From Candidatus Eisenbacteria bacterium (lineage in GTDB: Bacteria; Orphanbacterota; Orphanbacteria; Orphanbacterales; Orphanbacteraceae): DNA of 64,000 nucleotides. The position numbers and the translations under genes are program-made. The notes under the pieces were generated by a model. That model saw nothing but the letters and a program-made list of their open reading frames with translations. It was not told the origin of the DNA and made no database searches. Below are positions 9,137 through 17,560 of this stretch, in pieces (position 1 is the first letter of the stretch; each line of letters opens with the position of its first letter). Location of the stretch: the NCBI GenBank assembly GCA_016930695.1, contig JAFGGD010000023.1, positions 46,063 through 110,062 of the forward strand, written 5' to 3'.

Positions 9137-10049
9137 ATTTCCCCGCCTCGCCGTGCAGACAGCCGAGCATTCCCTGAATCGTGTGCCCGGCGTAGAGCCT
9201 CTCCCGCCCCTGGATGTCTTCGTCCAGCGCCGGAAAATTGGCGTAAAGAGGGTCCTCCTCCAAAAGGCGGAAGTGCGCCCGCTCTTCCAGGTTCTCCTCG
9301 GAAACCGCGGCCAGCTCCGCCACCACCGACGTCCACCAACGGAGCTGCTCGCGCCCCGCCTCGAGCAACTCCGCCGCTTCCCCCCTCTCTCCGTAGTGGG
9401 CGAACAGGATCCTCTCCGGCGCGGGATCGAGGGCGAGAAGCGAGTCGATGGAGGCGACCGCCTGGTCGAGGAAGAAACGGGGAGGTGTGGCGGGCCGCAG
9501 ATAGACCTGGTCGTCCCGTCGGCCCGGGAGGGGACAATGGGTCCCGATCGCCTCGCCGACGAGAAGCGCGTCTCCGCAAACGAAGGAGACGTGGTGCGGC
9601 GCGTGCCCCGGAGTCGGCATCACCCGGACGCCCAAGCGCTCCACCGCCGCCTCGTCGATCAGGTTCGCCTCCGGAACGGGCGACGGCGCGCCGTACACGC
9701 CGGCCACGCGGCCGAGCACGGCCCGCGAACCTTTCCAGAGCCGGGCGGGATCGACGAGGTGCCGGCGCCCCGACTCATGGCAGTACACGCGCGCCTCGGG
9801 GAAGGAGCGGAGCAGGTGCCCCGTCCCGCCGGCGTGGTCGATGTGGATGTGGGTGAGGAGCACCGCGTCGAGCCGGCGGACCCCCTCCGCGCGCAGTTCC
9901 TCGACGAGCTTTTCCGCGCTCGACGCCGGGCCGGGGTCGACCAGAAAAACCAGATCCGGCGTCCGGTAGAGCCAGCAGCCGAGAAACAGGCGGTGTCCCT
10001 CCAGCTCTTCCTGGTCCAGGTCGATGAGCGTGAATTCCGGCCGATTCAT
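9135..10049 (-). CDS. MBL-fold metallo-hydrolase
   Basis: A 304-residue metallo-beta-lactamase-fold enzyme. The zinc ligand motif HxHxDH is present as H67, H69, D71, H72 (LTHIHIDHAGG), followed by further family histidines (GHAPHHVSF, HYGERGEA). The C-terminal extension of about 90 residues is helical, as in glyoxalase-II- or lactonase-like members. Two ATG codons are adjacent (10052 and 10049); AAGGGGG fits the second better. It lies 86 bases downstream of the AI-2E-family permease on the same strand and may be co-transcribed. The substrate is unknown. Confidence 0.85.
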   Translation of the reverse strand: MNRPEFTLIDLDQEELEGHRLFLGCWLYRTPDLVFLVDPGPASSAEKLVEELRAEGVRRLDAVLLTHIHIDHAGGTGHLLRSFPEARVYCHESGRRHLVDPARLWKGSRAVLGRVAGVYGAPSPVPEANLIDEAAVERLGVRVMPTPGHAPHHVSFVCGDALLVGEAIGTHCPLPGRRDDQVYLRPATPPRFFLDQAVASIDSLLALDPAPERILFAHYGERGEAAELLEAGREQLRWWTSVVAELAAVSEENLEERAHFRLLEEDPLYANFPALDEDIQGRERLYAGHTIQGMLGCLHGEAGK

Positions 10050-10138
10050 CATTCCCCCTTCCGCGGCGGATCCGCCCCGCCCCCCCGCCTCGGTTCGATC
10101 CCGCGGCGCGCCCGAGGGATTCGCGCCCCTCTCCCGCG

Positions 10139-11212
10139 CTACGTCTCCGACCTCTCCCGGTGACCGAGTTCGTCCCGGAAAGCGCGACCGTAGATCTCCC
10201 ATATCGTCACGAAAAGGGCGGTCAGGATCGGCCCGATGATAAATCCGAGCACGCCGAAGAAGAGCAGGCCGCCCACGGTTCCCAGGAAGATGAGCAGGTC
10301 GTGCATCTGCGTGTCCCTGCCGACCACCCGCGGGCGGAGCAGGTTGTCCGCGCTGCCGACCACGAGACCGCAAAAGAGAATCAGAAAGATCCCCGATCCG
10401 ATCCGGTCCGTGGCGATCAGGATCAGCGCCGCCGGCAGCCAGACCAGCGCCGTGCCGACTCCGGGAATGACGGAGAGGAAGGTCATCACCGTTCCCCAGA
10501 AAACGGGGCCGTCGATGCCGGCGATCCAGAAGGCGACGCCGGCGAGGATCCCCTGGACCAAACCGATCAGAAGCGTCCCCTTCAGCGTCGCCCGGGTGAC
10601 GCTCACGAACTTCTCCGTCATCCGCCTCTCGTCGCAATCGTCGAGCGGCAGGTAGTACAGGATCCTGTCCAGCAGACGGCCGCCGTCGACGAGAAAGAAA
10701 AACATGGCGTAGAGCATAATGAAAAACTGAAAGAGGAAGGAGACCGTCCCCCGTGTCGCGGCGGAAAGGCTGTTGAAGAGAAACTGGCCCGCGCCGCCGA
10801 CGAGCGCCGCCGCGCGTTGCAAAATCTCGCCGCGGTAGGGGACGAGTCGTTGCAACACCGGCACGCGCTCCAGATAACGGAGGAGGAGCCCCGGCTCCTC
10901 GAAGCGGGCGCCGATCCAGGGGCTCACCTCCTCGCTCACCTGAATCGCCTCGCCGGCCACCACGCCGAGAAGCCCGATCAGGGGGACCACCACCACCGCG
11001 ACGAGCAGCGCCAGCGTGACCAGGCTCGCGGCGGTTCTCCTCCCCCGGAAGAGGGCGAGCAGCCGCCTGTAGAGCGGATGGGCGAGACCGCTGAAGATCG
11101 CGGCGAGGAGGAGCGTGAGCAGGAAGGAGCGGATCATGGCGAGGAAGGCCGCCGAGATCACCACGACGAGAAGGACTAAAAAGGCGCGACTGAAACGGAT
11201 TCGATCGACCAT
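10139..11212 (-). CDS. AI-2E / PerM family membrane transporter
   Basis: A 357-residue polytopic inner-membrane protein of the AI-2E exporter-like superfamily (PF01594; TqsA, YdiK/PerM). Hydrophobic segments appear at residues ~9-60, 65-90, 150-175, 210-285 and 295-335, with the family's paired N-terminal helices, a soluble loop and a C-terminal block. Some members have been reported as Na+/H+ antiporters, so the name does not prove autoinducer transport. Upstream lies a strong promoter, ~145 bases of structured leader and an intrinsic terminator only ~38 bases before the ATG, so expression may be set by attenuation or read-through. The MBL hydrolase follows. Confidence 0.85.
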   Translation of the reverse strand: MVDRIRFSRAFLVLLVVVISAAFLAMIRSFLLTLLLAAIFSGLAHPLYRRLLALFRGRRTAASLVTLALLVAVVVVPLIGLLGVVAGEAIQVSEEVSPWIGARFEEPGLLLRYLERVPVLQRLVPYRGEILQRAAALVGGAGQFLFNSLSAATRGTVSFLFQFFIMLYAMFFFLVDGGRLLDRILYYLPLDDCDERRMTEKFVSVTRATLKGTLLIGLVQGILAGVAFWIAGIDGPVFWGTVMTFLSVIPGVGTALVWLPAALILIATDRIGSGIFLILFCGLVVGSADNLLRPRVVGRDTQMHDLLIFLGTVGGLLFFGVLGFIIGPILTALFVTIWEIYGRAFRDELGHRERSET

Positions 11213-11250
11213 GGCCCGATGGTAACGGATCGCCGGGAGGGAGGGACACG

Positions 11251-11288
11251 GAAAAACGAAAACCGCCGCACCCCGTAGGATGCGGCGG
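11251..11288 (-). terminator. Rho-independent terminator upstream of the AI-2E-family gene
   Basis: On the minus strand the perfect repeat CCGCCGCA / TGCGGCGG (11263-11288) is followed by TTTTCGTTTTT. It could end the small RNA described here and transcripts from the S9 peptidase gene. Confidence 0.8.
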
Positions 11289-11396
11289 CTATGAAAACTC
11301 GACCGCCTCGGGGCGCCCGGCCGAAACCGGGCAGGATGCCGTTCTCGCTGCGCAACTCCCCCTCGGGGCCGAGATCAGGGCGATCTCCGATCGCCG
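11251..11396 (-). ncRNA. Candidate structured small RNA or leader RNA, unclassified
   Basis: On the minus strand a near-consensus promoter (11403-11431) starts a ~145-base non-coding stretch that ends in a strong intrinsic terminator. Within it are a perfect 7-bp hairpin GGCGATC-GGA-GATCGCC (11379-11395) and a competing stem GAGATC/GATCTC (11371-11387) that cannot form at the same time. A 6-bp stem GCCCGG/CCGGGC lies at 11315-11332. It does not match SRP RNA (no GGAAG tetraloop motif), and I recognise no riboswitch core. It may be a free sRNA or a terminator-type leader for the AI-2E-family gene. No convincing ORF lies in it. Confidence 0.5.
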
Positions 11397-11402
11397 AACG
11401 GA

Positions 11403-11431
11403 ATTATAGTGCATTCGGCGGCCTTTTTCAA
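11403..11431 (-). promoter_or_regulatory. Strong sigma-70-type promoter for the small RNA/leader
   Basis: On the minus strand TTGAAA (11426-11431) is followed after exactly 17 bases by a perfect TATAAT (11403-11408). This is one of the best promoter matches in the window. Confidence 0.7.
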
Positions 11432-11463
11432 CCCTCTTGCCGTATCGCGGCGACCGCCCCGGC

Positions 11464-13557
11464 TCAGCCGAGGTGCTTCATCAACCAGCCGACGACCTCC
11501 TCATACCACACCTCGGCGTTCGCCGGCTGCTGGACCCAGTGTCCTTCGTCGGGGAAGCAGAGGAACCGAGAGGGAACGCCCATCACCTGCAGGGCGGTGA
11601 AGAGAGAGAGCCCTTCCGAAAGGGGACAGCGGAAATCCTGCTCGCCGTGCACGACCAGCGTGGGCGTCTTGTAATTTTTTACGTGTAAATGGGGACTGTA
11701 CTTCAGGAATCCGCGCCGGTTTTCGTGGGGCATGCCGCCGTGCTCGTGCTCCTCGAACCAAAGCTCCTCGGTGCTGTAGGCCATCGTCTCGGCATGAAAG
11801 ATCCCGTCATGGCAGACCAGCGCCCGGAAACGGTCGGTTCGTCCGAGGATCCAGTTGACCATGAACCCTCCGAAGCTCGCCCCCGCCGCGGCCACCCGCT
11901 TTCGGTCCAGGAAGGAATGAGCGGCGAGCAGATGGTCGACGCCGAGAAGGATGTCCTTGTAGCAGCGCCCCCCCCAATCGCCCGAGATCTGGTCGGTCAG
12001 CTTCTTCCCGTAGCCGGTGGAACCCCTCGGGTTCAGGAAGGCGACCGCCGCGCCGCGGGCGGCGAACATCTGCGAATTCCACCGGTAATGGAAATGGTCC
12101 ATGAAGGCGCCCTGCGGGCCGCCGTGGATGAGCAGAACGAGCGGGACCTTCTTCCCCGGCTTCGGGTGGGGCGGCCGGATCAGGAAACCGTGAATCGGCG
12201 TCCCGCCGTCCCCGGCGTACCAGAACTCCTCCGCCTCGTTCATCTCCACGCGCGCGAGCGCGTCGCCGAAGCGGGTGAGGCGCTCCGCGGTCGCGCCGGC
12301 GTCCTCCGGGATCTCCTCCGGCGCCGGCCCGGGCGCCAGATGGGGCTTGATCCCCGCGCCGGGCGTGAGGAGCCAGAAATCGGCGGGGGTTGCGGTCGTC
12401 TCGCGGGTGACGATCACCGCGCTCCGCCCCGGCACGGTCCGGAAGGACCCATTGTACGTTCCGAAGGTGAGCTGGCGGATCCGCCCGGAGGAGAGATCGA
12501 GTCTGTAGAGCGTGATCCGGCCGCGGTCCTGGGCTTGGAAGAGGAGGCCGCCGCCCGGGATCGTCTCGAACCCGTCCGGGCTCCTGTCGAAGCGGTCGAG
12601 CCAGACGCGGGTTTCGCCGCTCTTCCTGTCGTACGCCTTGATCCGAAACTTGTCCGCCTCGTAACCGGGGACGCTCATGCCGAGGTACAAGAGGAGCGAG
12701 CCGTCGGCGGCGTATCGCGGATGGCAATCGCAGGCCTTCGAATCGGAGAGGAGCCTCGCCTTCCCGACGGCGCGGATTCCCTTCACCGTTTGGGCGAAAA
12801 CGCAGTTATTCGTGGAGCGGGCCGGCACGGGATCCGGATTCATCACATAGGCGATCTCGTTCCCGTCCGGGCTCCAGTCGATGTCTCGCTCGGAGCCGAG
12901 CGAGATCGGCGGCGCGTCCGCGTCGACGGGAGTGAGGTCCGTCATCTTCCCCGTCACGGTGTCGATCACGACCACGTGGTTGCGACGGCGGTCGCGCCAG
13001 GTGTCCCAGTGCCGAAACAAAAGCTCGTCGGCGACCCGCGCGGAGGACTTTTCGTTCTTGAGGCCGAAGACGCGGGCCCGGGAAGGCCCCTCGGCCGGGT
13101 CGATCTTCTCCCCCTTTCCGGGCTTCCAATCCGGCGAGACCACCACCCGCCGCGCGAAGGCGACGCGCCTCGAGTCCGGCGCCCAGACAGGCTGGGACGC
13201 GCCCCCATAACCGCTTGTCACGCAACGCGCTTCACCGCCGTCCGCCGGCATGACCCAGAGCTGGCGTCCTTTCTCCTTGTCCCGGTCGCTGACGAAAGCG
13301 AGGCGGAGCCCGTCCGGCGACCAGGCGGGCTGTCCGTGGTTCCCTGGGCCCGGGGTCAGCTCCCGCACTTCGCGGGTTTCCAGATCGAGCAGATGGATCG
13401 ATTGGCGGGTCCGATTCTCCTTCGGATCGGGCCGGCTCACCGTAAAGGCGAGACGGAGCCCGTCCGGGGAAACGGCGGGCTGGGAAACGCGTCCCACCGC
13501 CATCATGTCCGCGAAGGTAATCGGCTTTTTCCGGGATCGAGTCGTCCTCGTCGCCAT
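11464..13557 (-). CDS. S9 family prolyl-oligopeptidase-like serine peptidase
   Basis: A 697-residue member of family S9 (acylaminoacyl-peptidase / DPP-IV relatives), cleaving short peptides. The first ~430 residues form a PD40-type beta-propeller (QPAVSPDGLRLAF, QPAWSPDGLRLAF, DIDWSPDGNEIAY). The C-terminal alpha/beta-hydrolase domain carries the nucleophile S561 (GASFGGF), the Asp in HGEQDFRCP and the His in DEGHWVQ. The ATG at 13557 is chosen because GGAGG sits 7 bases upstream; ATG 13563 would leave almost no spacer. No signal peptide is seen, so a cytoplasmic location is likely. It is divergent from the phosphatase gene. Confidence 0.92.
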   Translation of the reverse strand: MATRTTRSRKKPITFADMMAVGRVSQPAVSPDGLRLAFTVSRPDPKENRTRQSIHLLDLETREVRELTPGPGNHGQPAWSPDGLRLAFVSDRDKEKGRQLWVMPADGGEARCVTSGYGGASQPVWAPDSRRVAFARRVVVSPDWKPGKGEKIDPAEGPSRARVFGLKNEKSSARVADELLFRHWDTWRDRRRNHVVVIDTVTGKMTDLTPVDADAPPISLGSERDIDWSPDGNEIAYVMNPDPVPARSTNNCVFAQTVKGIRAVGKARLLSDSKACDCHPRYAADGSLLLYLGMSVPGYEADKFRIKAYDRKSGETRVWLDRFDRSPDGFETIPGGGLLFQAQDRGRITLYRLDLSSGRIRQLTFGTYNGSFRTVPGRSAVIVTRETTATPADFWLLTPGAGIKPHLAPGPAPEEIPEDAGATAERLTRFGDALARVEMNEAEEFWYAGDGGTPIHGFLIRPPHPKPGKKVPLVLLIHGGPQGAFMDHFHYRWNSQMFAARGAAVAFLNPRGSTGYGKKLTDQISGDWGGRCYKDILLGVDHLLAAHSFLDRKRVAAAGASFGGFMVNWILGRTDRFRALVCHDGIFHAETMAYSTEELWFEEHEHGGMPHENRRGFLKYSPHLHVKNYKTPTLVVHGEQDFRCPLSEGLSLFTALQVMGVPSRFLCFPDEGHWVQQPANAEVWYEEVVGWLMKHLG

Positions 13558-13737
13558 TTTCATTCCTCCATTCCGGGGCTTCGACGCGTCCAATGTATCA
13601 GGAAAGGGACGCGACCTCCAGACGGACCGCGACGACGGCCGGGGCGGGTTTCCCCTGGATCGCCGCCCCCCCAGAGGTTACGATTCGTCCGGTTCCCTCG
13701 TATCTCCATTGGAGAGAACTCGATCCCGAGGAAAAGA

Positions 13738-16269
13738 ATGGAACAGGGTCCTTATCGCACTCTTATGGTGATCGTCTTCGCGACGGTGCTCGCCTACACC
13801 GGGGCGTTTCTCGCCCGGGAGTACACCAAGCTGGACCATTTCGTTCACACCGGCGATATCTGGAGTTTTCTGATTCTCGACGACGAGCGGACCGCGATGT
13901 ACACGGAGGTGGACCGGAACGACTTTCGTGCCCCGCCCTACCCGGCCGCCGGAGACTCCCTCGTCGCGATCGGCGGGCTCCCGGCGACGCGCACCAACTA
14001 CTTCCGCTTCTTCAACACCGAAACGCCCCCGGGACGGGAGGTGCCGGTTCGTTTCAAACACGACGGACAGACCCTGGAGAACACCGTGGTGACACGCTCC
14101 ATCCCGCGGGGACTGCAGGTGCGCATCATCAGCCTCTTCCTCCTCCGCGTGCTGATCACGGTGGCGTTGATCCTGGTCGGCTTCTGGGCGTTCCTCCGCC
14201 GTCCCGGCTCGGGCGCGGTCCGCGCACTCGCCCTCTTCTGTTACACCATGGCGCTCAACATGATCACGGACCGGAACATCCTGGCCGAGGCGTACGCCTC
14301 CTTCGAGCTCCCCAGACAGGACGCTCTTTTCGTCGGCTTCTCCCTTTTCGCGCTCTTCGCGCCCGCGTTCTGGCTCAAGCTACAGCTCCTCTTTCCGGAG
14401 ACGAACCATTTCTACGAAAAACACCGCCTCCGGGCGAACGCGCTCATCTTTCTCCCCGCCGTACTCTTCGCCGTCCTGATCCCCCTCTCCCGCTCCGGGC
14501 GCATCGGCCTCCCCATCCCCGGCGCGGTCCCGGTTTACAACCTGCTCTTCATCGGTCTCGGGTACGCGCTGCTGATCCGGAATCACGTCCGCGCGGACAA
14601 CTTCCTCGTCCGCCGGCAGACCCGCCTGGTGATCTGGGGCGCCGGCCCCGGCCTGCTCCTCTCCGTCGGGCGGGCGACGGCGAACCTGATCGACCCGAAC
14701 CTGGAAGCGGGATGGGACACGGCGACCAACCTCTCGGTGCTGAACGCGAGCTATCTGCTCATCCTTCTCATCCCGATCGCCTTCGCTTGGGCCTTCGGCC
14801 GCTACCGGCTTCTCGAGGTGGAGGCCCGGGTCCGCCGGGGGACGCGTTTTCTCCTCGTGAACGCGCTCCTGCTGGCGGCGTTTCTCGGCATCGTGTATCT
14901 CTTCGGCGAGTTCCTTCTGAACGTGCTGAGCGTGGACGCCCGGGCGCCCACCCTCGTGGTGGGCCTCATGCTCGCCCTCGGTTACGTGCCGACGCAGCGC
15001 AAGCTGCGCCCCTTCCTGGAGAAACGCTTTTATCCGGAGAGGGTGCGGATGCGGGCGCTCCTCCGCGATTTCCTGCAGTCCGCCGAGAAGACCACCGACG
15101 CCGGCAATTTCTGGGAAGAGCTGGGGGAAAAGCTCACACGCGGCCTGGGCGCCGAGAAGGTGCGCCCCGTGATCCGGCGCGAGAGGAATCTCTACCGCGT
15201 TTTGGAGGGGGATCGCTCCGAGCCCTTCCCGGACATGCCCGACCTTTTCGAGATGCTCCGCTCGTCGGACCATCCCGTCCTGATGGACGAGATGATCGCC
15301 AGCGAACGCATCGAGATCCGCGATGAACATCGCGAATGGTTCGCGGAGAACCGCGCCGCGGTGCTCGTTCCCCTGGCGACGCAGAGCGGGCTGACGGGCT
15401 TCCTCTATCTCGGCCCCAAGAGAAACGGCGAGGACTACGCGCCGGAGGAGCTGGACCTGCTCCGTTCGCTCGCCGCGCAGATCGCGCTCGCCGCGGAGAA
15501 CATCGAGCTGCTGGAGCAGAAAATCGAGAAGGAGAAGCTGGAGGAACAGCTCAGCCTGGCCCGCCGGATCCAAGAGGGGCTTCTTCCCCGCAACCTGCCG
15601 GAGACGCCCGGGTTGCACATCGCCGCGCGGATCCGTTTCTGCCTCAACGTGGCGGGCGATTATTACGACGTGATTTCCCTCTCCGGGGGACGCACCCTTC
15701 TCGCCATCGGCGACGTGGCCGGCAAGGGAGTGGGCGCGGCGCTCCTCATGTCCAACCTGCAGGCGTCGCTCCGCTCGATGAAAGACGTGGGGATCGGCTT
15801 GCCGGAGATCATGGCGCGGATCAACTCGTTGATCTACGAGAACACGCCCCCGGAACTCTTCATCACCCTATTCGTGGCGATTTTCGACCCCGCGCGGAGA
15901 TCCCTCGTCTACGTGAACGCGGGACACAACTGTCCCGTATTGGTGAGAAGCAGCGGTGGTGTGGAGCTCCTCTCCGAGGGAGGGCTCCTGATCGGCGTGA
16001 TGCCCGAAGCCACCTATCGGGAGGAGAGGATCGACCTCGCCGAGGGGGACCGGCTCGTCATGTTCACCGACGGCGCGAGTGAGGCGACCAACTCGCGGGA
16101 CGAGGAGTTCGGCGAGGAACGGATCGCCCGGCTCGTGACGGAGAATCTCGCGCTCCCGCCCGTGCAGATCCTCGAGATGCTGGAGCGGGAGGTGCTTCTG
16201 CACCGCGGCGGCGAGGGCGCGCTCGCGGACGACTTCACCCTCGTCGCGGCCGCTCCCCGCGCCGCCTGA
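13738..16269 (+). CDS. Membrane-anchored PP2C (RsbU/SpoIIE) phosphatase with PDZ-like and GAF-like domains
   Basis: An 843-residue signalling protein. Residues ~8-28 form a membrane anchor. An extracytoplasmic PDZ-like segment follows (GDSLVAIGGLPATRTNYFRFF, ~60-115). Seven or eight hydrophobic helices cover ~125-415, and a GAF-like domain covers ~440-590. The C-terminal SpoIIE/PP2C domain (~600-840) has metal-binding motifs AGDYYDV, IGDVAGKG and FTDGASEA. Such enzymes dephosphorylate anti-sigma-factor antagonists (STAS proteins) in partner-switching stress pathways. No STAS or RsbW-type kinase lies in the window. The ATG has GAGG 6 bases upstream. The long open frame before it is antisense to the S9 gene and is not coding. 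Confidence 0.88.
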   Translation: MEQGPYRTLMVIVFATVLAYTGAFLAREYTKLDHFVHTGDIWSFLILDDERTAMYTEVDRNDFRAPPYPAAGDSLVAIGGLPATRTNYFRFFNTETPPGREVPVRFKHDGQTLENTVVTRSIPRGLQVRIISLFLLRVLITVALILVGFWAFLRRPGSGAVRALALFCYTMALNMITDRNILAEAYASFELPRQDALFVGFSLFALFAPAFWLKLQLLFPETNHFYEKHRLRANALIFLPAVLFAVLIPLSRSGRIGLPIPGAVPVYNLLFIGLGYALLIRNHVRADNFLVRRQTRLVIWGAGPGLLLSVGRATANLIDPNLEAGWDTATNLSVLNASYLLILLIPIAFAWAFGRYRLLEVEARVRRGTRFLLVNALLLAAFLGIVYLFGEFLLNVLSVDARAPTLVVGLMLALGYVPTQRKLRPFLEKRFYPERVRMRALLRDFLQSAEKTTDAGNFWEELGEKLTRGLGAEKVRPVIRRERNLYRVLEGDRSEPFPDMPDLFEMLRSSDHPVLMDEMIASERIEIRDEHREWFAENRAAVLVPLATQSGLTGFLYLGPKRNGEDYAPEELDLLRSLAAQIALAAENIELLEQKIEKEKLEEQLSLARRIQEGLLPRNLPETPGLHIAARIRFCLNVAGDYYDVISLSGGRTLLAIGDVAGKGVGAALLMSNLQASLRSMKDVGIGLPEIMARINSLIYENTPPELFITLFVAIFDPARRSLVYVNAGHNCPVLVRSSGGVELLSEGGLLIGVMPEATYREERIDLAEGDRLVMFTDGASEATNSRDEEFGEERIARLVTENLALPPVQILEMLEREVLLHRGGEGALADDFTLVAAAPRAA

Positions 16270-16378
16270 TTGCCCGCCGTGCTCCGGCCGCCCCATTCCC
16301 CTGTTGACAGAAACGGAGCGATACGGTTCGTTTAGGGAGGCCGTTGCGGAGCGACGCACCCGGCGGGGAGAGGGAGTG

Positions 16379-17506
16379 ATGGAGCACCTGCACCTGGAAC
16401 GCATCATTCTCGGAAACTCGATTTCGGACTGGCTGATCGTAATCGTCGCGGCGCTGTTCACGGTGCCGGCGCTGCGAGGGGTGAAAGCGCTCGTCCGGCG
16501 GCACTACGGCGCGGGCGGCGCGGACGCCGCCTCGCCGGTGAACGACCTTGTCGGCGGCATCCTCTCCCGCACGCGCTACACCCTCCTGACGATCCTCGCC
16601 TTTACCGCGACCACCCTTCTGCTCTCCCTCCCGCAGCGGATCGCGGACTGGATCACCTCCATCGCGGCGATCGCCCTTCTGATTCAGCTCGCCATCTGGG
16701 CGGACGGCATTCTCGATTTCGCGATCCGCCATCGCCGGGGCGCCGATCCCGCCGAGGCGACCACCCTCGGCGTGCTCCGCTTCACGGGACGCGTCATCCT
16801 TTTCTCCATCACGCTCCTCCTCGTTCTCGACAACATCCCGGGCGTGCAGGTGACCACGCTGATCGCCAGCCTCGGCATCGGCGGCATCGCCGTGGCGCTC
16901 GCGGTGCAGAACATCCTTTCGGATCTCTTCGCGTCCCTCTCCATCGCCCTGGACAAGCCCTTCGTGATCGGCGATTTCATCATCGTCGGCGAGCAGATGG
17001 GCACGGTGGAGAAAACCGGCCTCAAGACGACCCGCGTGCGGAGCCTCTCCGGCGAGCAGCTGGTCTTTTCCAACACCGACCTCCTCTCGAGCCGGATTCG
17101 CAATTTCAAGCGGATGAGCGAGAGGCGGGTGCTCTTCGGTTTCGGCGTGATCTACGGAACGCCGGCCGATAAGCTGCGCGCCATCCCGGGAATGGTGAGG
17201 GAGATCGTAGAGGCTCGGCAGGGAGTCCGTTTCGACAGGGCCCACTTTAAAGCCTTCGGCGAGTCGTCCCTCGACTTCGAGATCGTCTATTACATGCTGA
17301 CGCCGGACTACAACGCCTACATGGACACCCAACAGGCGATCAATCTGGCCCTTTTCGAACGATTCACCCGCGAAGGGATCGATTTCGCCTTCCCGACGCG
17401 GACCCTACACGCCGGCGAAGGCTGGGAATCCCGGCCCGCGCGCGCCGTCGATCCGAAGAGCGATCTCCGTCCCGGCGGGGACACGGAGCCCCGAGGATCC
17501 GCCTAG
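16379..17506 (+). CDS. MscS-family mechanosensitive ion channel
   Basis: A 375-residue small-conductance mechanosensitive channel homologue. Transmembrane helices lie at ~14-32, ~62-82 and ~90-108, followed by the pore-lining TM3 (GIGGIAVALAVQNILSDLFASL, ~165-187). The cytoplasmic beta and alpha/beta vestibule follows (VENTDLLSSRIRNFKRMSERR region to residue ~345). It opens under membrane tension to release solutes. ATG 16379 is preferred over the upstream in-frame TTG at 16304 because a GGGAG site precedes it and TM1 starts soon after. It lies 109 bases after the phosphatase gene on the same strand. A second MscS homologue is at 24972. Confidence 0.9.
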   Translation: MEHLHLERIILGNSISDWLIVIVAALFTVPALRGVKALVRRHYGAGGADAASPVNDLVGGILSRTRYTLLTILAFTATTLLLSLPQRIADWITSIAAIALLIQLAIWADGILDFAIRHRRGADPAEATTLGVLRFTGRVILFSITLLLVLDNIPGVQVTTLIASLGIGGIAVALAVQNILSDLFASLSIALDKPFVIGDFIIVGEQMGTVEKTGLKTTRVRSLSGEQLVFSNTDLLSSRIRNFKRMSERRVLFGFGVIYGTPADKLRAIPGMVREIVEARQGVRFDRAHFKAFGESSLDFEIVYYMLTPDYNAYMDTQQAINLALFERFTREGIDFAFPTRTLHAGEGWESRPARAVDPKSDLRPGGDTEPRGSA

Positions 17507-17560
17507 GGACGGGCGCGCCTTCCACCCCGCCGCCGCCGGCGGGCGAGGAGACCGAACATC

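Noticed and set aside
10050..11249. N-terminal extension of the MBL frame across the permease gene
   Set aside because: It lies out of frame over the AI-2E-family gene; the MBL match begins only at MNRPEFTL.
11689..13737. A very long plus-strand open frame running into the phosphatase gene
   Set aside because: The first ~680 codons are antisense to the S9 peptidase and show no domain; the phosphatase has its own ATG and ribosome site at 13738.
16304..16327. TTGACA at 16304 as a promoter for the MscS gene
   Set aside because: No acceptable -10 at 16-19 bases (TTCGTT at 17).
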